NCBI RefSeq assembly: GCF_008831285.2
Contig: NW_022204776.1
Coordinates: forward strand, 1-33,262
Direction of reading: 5' to 3'
Source: Nymphaea colorata
Taxonomy: Eukaryota; Streptophyta; Magnoliopsida; Nymphaeales; Nymphaeaceae
Length of the DNA stretch: 33,262 nucleotides
Of this stretch, positions 23,279 through 33,262 are shown one piece after another. Below the pieces are notes generated by a model that ran no database searches, was not told where the DNA came from, and saw only the letters and a list, made by a program, of their open reading frames with translations. The first letter of the stretch is position 1. Every line of letters begins with the position of its first letter. Position numbers and translations under genes: made by a program.

Positions 23279-25498
23279 CTTAATCTAGCAATATGGATGT
23301 AACAACAAGTTAACACATTCAATTAAGTATGTGTGATCATTTGAATCACTTAAATCGCACTTGTATTGATACGAACTTGTGATTTCAATCATTTAGATCG
23401 TGCACTATAGTTGTAACAATAAATTCAACTCATCGGACTAACTACACTGTACAATATAGTGATTAACATTGTATCCATATAAACTTGTGATTTCAACCAT
23501 TTAAATCATTCATATAGATGTAATAACAAGTGAAAAAATAATTAACTATAAGGACAATAAGTGACTTGATCATTCATTTCCAAACGGACTTCTTTTTCAA
23601 GCCACTAAGTCATTCTATACGTATGTAACAAATGGTACGCACATTCAATTAATATAAGTTATCAATGTATGTAAGAACAAGTAAAATGAATCACATAATC
23701 TCTCGATTAAACATAAGTGATCAAATGTATGTAATAACAAGTGAAACACATTAGTTACTGTAAGACACCAAATGATCACTCGAATCCATTCATTTTCATA
23801 TAAACCTATGATTTAATTACTAAATCATTTAATATAACGTAACAACAAGTTAAGTACATTCAATTAAATATGTGATCAATTGAATCACTTAAATCCCACT
23901 CGTATTGATGTGAACTTGTGCATCGATCACTATAGATGTAACAATATGTTCAACTTATCGTACAAACTAAAAGGATCAAACTAATGCATAGGTCTCTTTA
24001 TATCCATATAAATTGTGAGTTTTAATTATTTAAATCATTGATCATGGATGTAATAACATGTGAAACACGTTAGGTTAACTATAAGACAGCAAATGAATCA
24101 CTCGAATCACATTCATTTTCATACAAACTTGTGATTTCAGTTCCTTAATCAAGCACATGGATGTAACAATAAGTTAAGCACATTTAATTAGTATGTTGAT
24201 CATTTGATCACTTAAATCGCACTTGTATTGATACGAACTTGTAATTTCAATCCTTTAGATCGTGCACTATAGCGTACCAATACGAGTCAGATTTAAGTGA
24301 TTCATATGATCACGCATACTTTATTGAATGTACTTGACTTATTGTTATATCCATGTTAATGATTTAGTAGATTGAAATCACAGGCTTGCATGAAAATGAA
24401 TGAGATTTGAGTGATTCATTTGGTGCCCTATTGTTAACCTAATTCACTTGTTAAGCACATTAATTAAATTACAAGTGAAACACATTAGGTAACTATTGAC
24501 ACCAAATGAACACTTGTTAAACTATTAAGACACCAAATGAATCACTCGAATCTCATTCATTTCATACAAACTTGTGATTTCGATCTACTAAATCATTTAA
24601 TATAGATGTAACAACAAGTTAAACACATTCAATTAAGCATGCATGATCATATGAATCATTTAAATCTCACTTGTATGGTACGAACGCGTGATTTCAATCC
24701 TTTAGATCGTTCACTATAGATGTAACAACAAATTCAACTCATCGGACTAATTACACGCATTCAAAGTAATGCATAGATCCCATTTGTATCCATATGAACT
24801 TGCGATTTCAATCATTAAATCATTCATTATAGATGTAATACAAGTGAAATACACTAGATTAACTGTAAGGACCAACTTAATGACCTGACTCTCATTCATT
24901 TCCAACGAACTTCTTATTTCAAGCCACTAAGTCATTCTATACGTATGTAACAAATGGCTACGCACACTCAATTAAATATATTGATCAAATATATGTAATA
25001 ACAAGTGAAAATGAATCATTTAATCTCTCAATTAAATATATGTGATCAAATATATGTAATAACAAGTGAAACATATTAGGTTACCTACAAGACACCAAAT
25101 GAATCACTCAAATCTCATTCATTTCCATACAAACCTATGATTTCAATATACTAAATCATTTAATATAGACGTAACAACAAGTTAAGCACATTCAATTAAG
25201 TATGCGTGATCAAATGAATCACTTAAATCTCACTCGTATCGAGACGAGTGATTTAGTGTGCGTATGGATACAATGAATGAGATGTAACAACATGTTCAAC
25301 TTATTGAACAAACTACAAGGGATCAAACTAAACTAATCCATAGGTCTCCTTTACATCCATATAAACTTGTGAGTTTTTATCGTTTAAATCGTTGATCATA
25401 GATGTCATAACGAGTGAAACACATTAGGTTAATTATAAGACACCAAATGAATCACTCAAATCTCATTTATTTTCACACAAACTTGTGATTTGAATTCA
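23279..25498 (+). repeat. Higher-order unit 8 (2220 bp, large deletion)
   Basis: It is about 930 bp short. The main join is at about 23440-23470, where CATCGGACTAACTACAC of monomer 2 continues into the CACGTGTACAAATATAG context of a later monomer. In unit 3 those copies are 827 bp apart. A second ragged loss at about 24490-24530 hits the unit-9 hotspot. Single-base losses are frequent from 23440 to about 24900. Confidence 0.95.
23311..24940. other. Degraded stretch of unit 8
   Basis: It contains the 827-bp join (about 23440-23470), the ragged loss at about 24490-24530, and many single-base losses between them. Examples are TTAGTTACTG for TTAAGTTACCTG, AAATGATCACTCG for AAATGAATCACTCG, and TATGTTGATCATTTGATCAC for TATGTGTGATCATTTGAATCAC. 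Clean sequence resumes after about 24940. Confidence 0.85.
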
Positions 25499-28400
25499 CT
25501 TAATCTAGCAATATGGATGTAACAACAAGTTAAGCACATTCAATTAAGTATGTGTGATCATTTGAATCACTTAAATCGCACTTGTATTGATACGAACTTG
25601 TGATTTCAATCATTTAGATCGTGCACTATAGTTGTAACAATAAATTCAACTCATCGGACTAACTACACGCGTTTGTATCCACATGAACATGTGATTTCAA
25701 TCATTTAAATCATTCATTATATATGTATTCCAAACGAACTTCTGGTATCAAAGCCACTAGGTCATTCTATACGTAAGTAAGAAATGGTCACGCACATTCA
25801 ATTAAATACAAGTGATCAATTATATGTAATAACAAGTGAAAATGAATCACTTAATCTCTCAATTAAATATAAGTGATCAAATATATGTAATAACAAGTGA
25901 AACACATTAGGTTACTTACAAGACACCAAATGAATCACTCCAATATCATTCATTTTCATACAAACCTATGATTTTAATCTACTAAATCATTTAATATAGA
26001 CGTAACAACAAGTTAAGCACATTCAATTACGTATGTGTGATAAAATGAATCACTTAAATCCCACTCGTATTGATACGAACTTGTGATTTCAATTCCTTAC
26101 ATCGATCACCATAGATGTAAGAACTAGTTCAACTTATTGAACTAACTACAAGGGATCAAACTAATGCATAGGTCTCCTTTATATCCATACAAACTTGTAA
26201 GTTTTAATCATTTAAATCATTGATCAAAGATGTAATAACAAGTGAAACACAATAGGTTAACTACAAGACACCAAATGAATCACTCGAATCTCATTCATTT
26301 TCGCACAAACTTGTGATTTCAATCTACTAAATCATTTATTATAGACGTAACAACAAGTTAAACACATTCAATTAAGTATGCATGATTATATGAATCACTT
26401 AAATCTCACTTGTATTCGTACGAACATGTGATTTCAATCCTTTAGAACGTTCCTATAGATGTAACAACAAATTCAACTCATCGGACTAACTACACGTGTA
26501 CAAATATAGTGACTTCAACCATTTGTATCCATATAAACTTGTGATTTCAACCATTTAAATCATTCATTATAGATGTAATAACAAGTGAAATACATTAGAT
26601 TAACTATAAGGGACCAATATAGTGACTTGACTCATTCATTTCCAAACGGACTTCTTTTTTCAAGCCACTAAGTCATTCTATACGTATGTAACAAATGGTT
26701 ACGCACATTCAATTAAATATAAGTTATCAAATGTATGTAAGAACAAGTAAAAATGAATCACATAATCTCTCGATTAAACATAAGTGATCAAATGTATGTA
26801 ATAACAAGTGAAACACATTAAGTTACCTGTAAGACACCAAATGAATCACTCGAATCCCATTCATTTTCATATAAACCTATGATTTGAATTTACTAAATCA
26901 TTTAATATAAACGTAACAACAAGTTAAGTACATTCAATTAAATATGCGTGATCAATTGAATCACTTAAATCCCACTCGTATTGATGTGAACTTGTGCATC
27001 GATCACTATAGATGTAACAACATGTTCAACTTATCGTACAAACTAGAAAGGATCAAACTAATGCATAGGTCTCCTTTATATCCATATAAACTTGTGAGTT
27101 TTAATTATTTAAATCATTGATCATGGATGTAATAACATGTGAAACACGTTAGGTTAACTATAAGACACCAAATGAATCACTCGAATCACATTCATTTTCA
27201 TACAAACTTGTGATTTCAGTTCACTTAATCAAGCAACATGGATGTAACAATAAGTTAAGCACATTCAATTAAGTATGTGTGATCATTTGAATCACTTAAA
27301 TCGCACTTGTATTGATACGAACTTGTAATTTCAATCCTTTAGATCGTGCACTATAGTCGTACCAATACGAGTCAGATTTAAGTGATTCATATGATCACGC
27401 ATACTTTATTGAATGTACTTGACTTATTGTTATATCCATGTTAAATGATTTAGTAGATTGAAATCACAGGCTTGCATGAAAATGAATGAGATTTGAGTGA
27501 TTCATTTGGTGCCCTATTGTTAACCTAATTCACTTGTTAAGCACATTCAATTAAATTACAAGTGAAACACATTAGGTTAACTATATGACACCAAATGAAT
27601 CACTCGAATCTCATTCATTTTCATACAAACTTGTGATTTCGATCTACTAAATCATTTAATATAGATGTAACAACAAGTTAAACACATTCAATTAAGCATG
27701 CATGATCATATGAATCATTTAAATCTCACTTGTATTGGTACGAACGCGTGATTTCAATCCTTTAGATCGTTCACTATAGATGTAACAACAAATTCAACTC
27801 ATCGGACTAATTACACGCATTCAAAGTAATGCATAGATCCCATTTGTATCCATATGAACTTGCGATTTCAATCATTCAAATCATTCATTATAGATGTAAT
27901 GACAAGTGAAATACACTAGATTAACTGTAAGGGACCAACTTAATGACCTGACTCTCATTCATTTCCAACGAACTTCTTATTTCAAGCCACTAAGTCATTC
28001 TATACGTATGTAACAAATGGCTACGCACACTCAATTAAATATATTGATCAAATATATGTAATAACAAGTGAAAATGAATCATTTAATCTCTCAATTAAAT
28101 ATATGTGATCAAATATATGTAATAACAAGTGAAACATATTAGGTTACCTACAAGACACCAAATGAATCACTCAAATCTCATTCATTTCCATACAAACCTA
28201 TGATTTCAATATACTAAATCATTTAATATAGACGTAACAACAAGTTAAGCACATTCAATTAAGTATGCGTGATCAAATGAATCACTTAAATCTCACTCGT
28301 ATCGAGACGAGTGATTTAGTGTGCGTATGGATACAAATGAATGAGATGTAACAACATGTTCAACTTATTGAACAAACTACAAGGGATCAAACTAAACTAA

Positions 28401-28562
28401 TCCATAGGTCTCCTTTACATCCATATAAACTTGTGAGTTTTTATCGTTTAAATCGTTGATCATAGATGTCATAACGAGTGAAACACATTAGGTTAATTAT
28501 AAGACACCAAATGAATCACTCAAATCTCATTTATTTTCACACAAACTTGTGATTTGAATTCA
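25499..28562 (+). repeat. Higher-order unit 9 (3064 bp, clean 88-bp deletion)
   Basis: It matches unit 3 except for a net 88-bp loss at 27587-27604 and the site variants shared by neighbouring units. It carries the linked ATTCAAATC and AATGACAAG variants at about 27867-27905. Confidence 0.96.
27587..27604 (+). other. Clean 88-bp deletion point in unit 9
   Basis: GACACCAAATGAATCACT is present once here. In intact units it occurs twice, 88 bp apart (for example at 10972 and 11060 in unit 3), and the unit is shorter by exactly that amount. The flanks carry no scattered losses. Confidence 0.92.
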
Positions 28563-28837
28563 CTTAATCTAGCAATATGGATGTAACAACAAGTTAAGCA
28601 CATTCAATTAAGTATGTGTGATCATTTGAATCACTTAAATCGCACTTGTATTGATACGAACTTGTGATTTCAATCATTTAGATCGTGCACTATAGTTGTA
28701 ACAATAAATTCAACTCATCGGACTAACTACACGCGTTTGTATCCACATGAACATGTGATTTCAATCATTTAAATCATTCATTATATATGTATTCCAAACG
28801 AACTTCTGGTATCAAAGCCACTAGGTCATTCTATACG

Positions 28838-28949
28838 TAAGTAAGAAATGGTCACGCACATTCAATTAAATACAAGTGATCAATTATATGTAATAACAAG
28901 TGAAAATGAATCACTTAATCTCTCAATTAAATATAAGTGATCAAATATA
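28838..28949 (+). repeat. Block A marker: half-monomer plus 61-bp duplication
   Basis: Cores at about 28838, 28888 and 28949 are spaced about 50 and 61 bp instead of 115. The phrase CAAGTGATCAATTATATGTA is followed 61 bp on by AAGTGATCAAATATATGTA. Related markers at 29753-29863 (block B) and 31163-31272 (block C) show the same 48-49 then 61 spacing. The three markers lie about 915, 1410 and 830 bp apart around the 3155-bp unit. Confidence 0.8.
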
Positions 28950-29752
28950 TGTAATAACAAGTGAAACACATTAGGTTACTTACAAGACACCAAATGAATC
29001 ACTCCAATATCATTCATTTTCATACAAACCTATGATTTTAATCTACTAAATCATTTAATATAGACGTAACAACAAGTTAAGCACATTCAATTACGTATGT
29101 GTGATAAAATGAATCACTTAAATCCCACTCGTATTGATACGAACTTGTGATTTCAATTCCTTACATCGATCACCATAGATGTAAGAACTAGTTCAACTTA
29201 TTGAACTAACTACAAGGGATCAAACTAATGCATAGGTCTCCTTTATATCCATACAAACTTGTAAGTTTTAATCATTTAAATCATTGATCAAAGATGTAAT
29301 AACAAGTGAAACACAATAGGTTAACTACAAGACACCAAATGAATCACTCGAATCTCATTCATTTTCGCACAAACTTGTGATTTCAATCTACTAAATCATT
29401 TATTATAGACGTAACAACAAGTTAAACACATTCAATTAAGTATGCATGATTATATGAATCACTTAAATCTCACTTGTATTCGTACGAACATGTGATTTCA
29501 ATCCTTTAGAACGTTCCCTATAGATGTAACAACAAATTCAACTCATCGGACTAACTACACGTGTACAAATATAGTGACTTCAACCATTTGTATCCATATA
29601 AACTTGTGATTTCAACCATTTAAATCATTCATTATAGATGTAATAACAAGTGAAATACATTAGATTAACTATAAGGGACCAATATAGTGACTTGACTCTC
29701 ATTCATTTCCAAACGGACTTCTTTTTTCAAGCCACTAAGTCATTCTATACGT

Positions 29753-29863
29753 ATGTAACAAATGGTTACGCACATTCAATTAAATATAAGTTATCAAATG
29801 TATGTAAGAACAAGTAAAAATGAATCACATAATCTCTCGATTAAACATAAGTGATCAAATGTA
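29753..29863 (+). repeat. Block B marker: half-monomer plus 61-bp duplication
   Basis: Cores at 29753, 29802 and 29863. It reads AAGTTATCAAATGTATGTA, then AAGTGATCAAATGTATGTA 61 bp later. It is distinguished from block A by ATGTATG in place of ATATATG. It is the partner used by the large deletion in unit 6. Confidence 0.8.
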
Positions 29864-31162
29864 TGTAATAACAAGTGAAACACATTAAGTTACCTGTAAG
29901 ACACCAAATGAATCACTCGAATCCCATTCATTTTCATATAAACCTATGATTTGAATTTACTAAATCATTTAATATAAACGTAACAACAAGTTAAGTACAT
30001 TCAATTAAATATGCGTGATCAATTGAATCACTTAAATCCCACTCGTATTGATGTGAACTTGTGCATCGATCACTATAGATGTAACAACATGTTCAACTTA
30101 TCGTACAAACTAGAAAGGATCAAACTAATGCATAGGTCTCCTTTATATCCATATAAACTTGTGAGTTTTAATTATTTAAATCATTGATCATGGATGTAAT
30201 AACATGTGAAACACGTTAGGTTAACTATAAGACACCAAATGAATCACTCGAATCACATTCATTTTCATACAAACTTGTGATTTCAGTTCACTTAATCAAG
30301 CAACATGGATGTAACAATAAGTTAAGCACATTCAATTTAGTATGTGTGATCATTTGAATCACTTAAATCGCACTTGTATTGATACGAACTTGTAATTTCA
30401 ATCCTTTAGATCGTGCACTATAGTCGTACCAATACGAGTCAGATTTAAGTGATTCATATGATCACGCATACTTTATTGAATGTACTTGACTTATTGTTAT
30501 ATCCATGTTAAATGATTTAGTAGATTGAAATCACAGGCTTGCATGAAAATGAATGAGATTTGAGTGATTCATTTGGTGCCCTATTGTTAACCTAATTCAC
30601 TTGTTAAGCACATTCAATTAAATTACAAGTGAAACACATTAGGTTAACTATATGACACCAAATGAATCACTTGTTAAGGACATCCGTATTAAGAATCATT
30701 ATAAATGTAACAACTAGTGAAACACATTAGGTAAACCATAAGACACCAAATGAATCACTCGAATCTCATTCATTTTCATACAAACTTGTGATTTCGATCT
30801 ACTAAATCATTTAATATAGATGTAACAACAAGTTAAACACATTCAATTAAGCATGCATGATCATATGAATCATTTAAATCTCACTTGTATTGGTACGAAC
30901 GCGTGATTTCAATCCTTTAGATCGTTCACTATAGATGTAACAACAAATTCAACTCATCGGACTAATTACACGCATTCAAAGTAATGCATAGATCCCATTT
31001 GTATCCATATGAACTTGCGATTTCAATCATTTAAATCATTCATTATAGATGTAATAACAAGTGAAATACACTAGATTAACTGTAAGGGACCAACTTAATG
31101 ACCTGACTCTCATTCATTTCCAACGAACTTCTTATTTCAAGCCACTAAGTCATTCTATACGT

Positions 31163-31272
31163 ATGTAACAAATGGCTACGCACACTCAATTAAATATATT
31201 GATCAAATATATGTAATAACAAGTGAAAATGAATCATTTAATCTCTCAATTAAATATATGTGATCAAATATA
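31163..31272 (+). repeat. Block C marker: half-monomer plus 61-bp duplication
   Basis: Cores at 31163, 31211 and 31272. It reads TTGATCAAATATATGTAATA, then TGTGATCAAATATATGTAAT 61 bp later. This block follows the inverted segment and is the longest of the three. Confidence 0.8.
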
Positions 31273-31717
31273 TGTAATAACAAGTGAAACATATTAGGTT
31301 ACCTACAAGACACCAAATGAATCACTCAAATCTCATTCATTTCCATACAAACCTATGATTTCAATATACTAAATCATTTAATATAGACGTAACAACAAGT
31401 TAAGCACATTCAATTAAGTATGCGTGATCAAATGAATCACTTAAATCTCACTCGTATCGAGACGAGTGATTTAGTGTGCGTATGGATACAAATGAATGAG
31501 ATGTAACAACATGTTCAACTTATTGAACAAACTACAAGGGATCAAACTAAACTAATCCATAGGTCTCCTTTACATCCATATAAACTTGTGAGTTTTTATC
31601 GTTTAAATCGTTGATCATAGATGTCATAACGAGTGAAACACATTAGGTTAATTATAAGACACCAAATGAATCACTCAAATCTCATTTATTTTCACACAAA
31701 CTTGTGATTTGAATTCA

Positions 31718-33262
31718 CTTAATCTAGCAATATGGATGTAACAACAAGTTAAGCACATTCAATTAAGTATGTGTGATCATTTGAATCACTTAAATCGCAC
31801 TTGTATTGATACGAACTTGTGATTTCAATCATTTAGATCGTGCACTATAGTTGTAACAATAAATTCAACTCATCGGACTAACTACACGCGTTTGTATCCA
31901 CATGAACATGTGATTTCAATCATTTAAATCATTCATTATATATGTATTCCAAACGAACTTCTGGTATCAAAGCCACTAGGTCATTCTATACGTAAGTAAG
32001 AAATGGTCACGCACATTCAATTAAATACAAGTGATCAATTATATGTAATAACAAGTGAAAATCAATCACTTAATCTCTCAATTAAATATAAGTGATCAAA
32101 TATATGTAATAACAAGTGAAACACATTAGGTTACTTACAAGACACCAAATGAATCACTCCAATATCATTCATTTTCATACAAACCTATGATTTTAATCTA
32201 CTAAATCATTTAATATAGACGTAACAACAAGTTAAGCACATTCAATTACGTATGTGTGATAAAATGAATCACTTAAATCCCACTCGTATTGATACGAACT
32301 TGTGATTTCAATTCCTTACATCGATCACCATAGATGTAAGAACTAGTTCAACTTATTGAACTAACTACAAGGGATCAAACTAATGCATAGGTCTCCTTTA
32401 TATCCATACAAACTTGTAAGTTTTAATCATTTAAATCATTGATCAAAGATGTAATAACAAGTGAAACACAATAGGTTAACTACAAGACACCAAATGAATC
32501 ACTCGAATCTCATTCATTTTCGCACAAACTTGTGATTTCAATCTACTAAATCATTTATTATAGACGTAACAACAAGTTAAACACATTCAATTAAGTATGC
32601 ATGATTATATGAATCACTTAAATCTCACTTGTATTCGTACGAACATGTGATTTCAATCCTTTAGAACGTTCCCTATAGATGTAACAACAAATTCAACTCA
32701 TCGGACTAACTACACGTGTACAAATATAGTGACTTCAACCATTTGCATCCATATAAACTTGTGATTTCAACCATTTAAATCATTCATTATAGATGTAATA
32801 ACAAGTGAAATACATTAGATTAACTATAAGGGACCAATATAGTGACTTGACTCTCATTCATTTCCAAACGGACTTCTTTTTTCAAGCCACTAAGTCATTC
32901 TATACGTATGTAACAAATGGTTACGCACATTCAATTAAATATAAGTTATCAAATGTATGTAAGAACAAGTAAAAATGAATCACATATCTCTGATTAAACA
33001 TAAGTGATCAAATGTATGTAATAACAAGTGAAACACATTAAGTTACCTGTAAGACACCAAATGAATCACTCGAATCCCATTCATTTTCATATAAACCTAT
33101 GATTTGAATTTACTAAATCATTTAATATAAACGTAACAACAAGTTAAGTACATTCAATTAAATATGCGTGATCAATTGAATCACTTAAATCACTCGTATT
33201 GATGTGAACTTGTGCATCGATCACTATAGATGTGTAACAATATGTTCAACTTATCGTACAAA
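31718..33262 (+). repeat. Higher-order unit 11, partial (cut by window edge)
   Basis: The first 1545 bp of a unit. It has CATTTGCATCC, a variant seen in no other unit. Small indels begin again near the edge: CACATATCTCTGATTAAAC at about 32983, AAATCACTCG at about 33187, and GATGTGTAACAATATG at about 33228. Confidence 0.96.

Larger units (their letters stand above)
28563..31717 (+). repeat. Higher-order unit 10 (3155 bp, reference copy)
   Basis: The best copy for describing the unit. Core positions (ATGTAA or equivalent) are 28581, 28696, 28787, about 28838, 28888, 28949, 29064, 29179, 29294, 29409, 29524, 29638, 29753, 29802, 29863, 29978, 30079, 30194, 30309 and 30424. After the inverted segment they are 30705, 30820, 30935, 31049, 31163, 31211, 31272, 31387, 31501 and 31621. 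Most steps are 114-115 bp. It shares CAATTTAGTATG (about 30330) only with unit 1. Confidence 0.97.
2581..33262. repeat. Satellite array: 115-bp monomers in a 3.15-kb higher-order unit
   Basis: The phrase CTTAATCTAGCAATATGG recurs at 2581, 5734, 8884, 12036, 14831, 17982, 20197, 23279, 25499, 28563 and 31718. This defines ten complete units and a partial one, all in the same orientation. Inside a unit the core ATAGATGTAAYAACAAG recurs mostly every 114-115 bp. In the unit at 28563 the spacing is 115 bp at more than a dozen successive steps. Monomers within a unit differ markedly from each other, whereas equivalent monomers of different units are nearly identical. That is the signature of a higher-order repeat. 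The array is strongly AT-rich, has stops in every frame, and is not interrupted by any other element over 30 kb. It continues past the right edge. Confidence 0.98.

Noticed and set aside
2581-33262. A CRISPR-like or bacterial repeat system
   Set aside because: Repeats are 115 bp and contiguous with no unique spacers, and the flank is plant-like with spliced coding sequence.
2581-33262. Telomere or subtelomere sequence
   Set aside because: No tandem TTTAGGG or CCCTAAA run is present. The only telo-box-like octamer (1921-1928) is single and sits in a promoter context.
2581-33262. A tandem array of retrotransposon terminal repeats or rDNA spacer
   Set aside because: There is no TG...CA-bounded repeat, primer-binding site, polypurine tract, rRNA sequence or promoter motif. 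The internal 115-bp periodicity explains the sequence fully.

Overview
The window reads as nuclear DNA of a land plant. Three things point that way: a spliced exon of a plant-type kinesin motor, a minus-strand promoter region with a TATA box, a telo-box and a CT-rich leader, and a very large AT-rich satellite array. There is no bacterial gene organisation. I see no rRNA, tRNA, CRISPR array or intact mobile-element gene.

Layout. Positions 1-2580 are single-copy-looking flank. At its left edge, 55-135 on the minus strand encodes the last helix and neck-linker start of a kinesin motor domain, closest in my memory to the plant KIN-7/CENP-E-like group. It is one exon, and I find no other motor exon to its right. 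Positions 136-1860 are AT-rich, intron-like sequence with one weak candidate exon (1079-1220, minus). Around 1867-2106 is a probable minus-strand promoter and 5' leader pointing away from the array. Positions 2254-2388 hold a small GC-rich tandem duplication. Positions 2390-2580 hold a foldback, transposon-like patch that abuts the array.

From 2581 to the right edge (about 30.7 kb) everything is one head-to-tail satellite. Its period is hierarchical. A basic monomer of 114-115 bp is organised into a higher-order unit of about 3.15 kb. Ten complete units and the start of an eleventh are present, and the array runs off the right edge. Full-length units are 3150-3155 bp and nearly identical to each other, while the monomers inside a unit are clearly diverged. 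Each unit has three related blocks of roughly 0.83, 0.91 and 1.41 kb, each marked by a 61-bp duplication. The third block carries an inverted segment of about 180 bp, so each unit has both direct and inverted homology.

Five units are shorter (2795, 2215, 3082, 2220 and 3064 bp). In units 4, 6 and 8 the main deletion joins equivalent positions of paralogous monomers or blocks, as unequal exchange would do. The joins in units 4, 6, 7 and 8 sit within clusters of single-base losses, which suggests unresolved consensus or a misassembled repeat. The 88-bp loss in unit 9 is clean and flanked by an 18-bp direct repeat. Variants shared by adjacent units show local homogenisation, and the two units at the array edge carry private variants. 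No protein function is supported inside the array. A centromeric, pericentromeric or heterochromatic-knob role is possible but cannot be decided from sequence alone.
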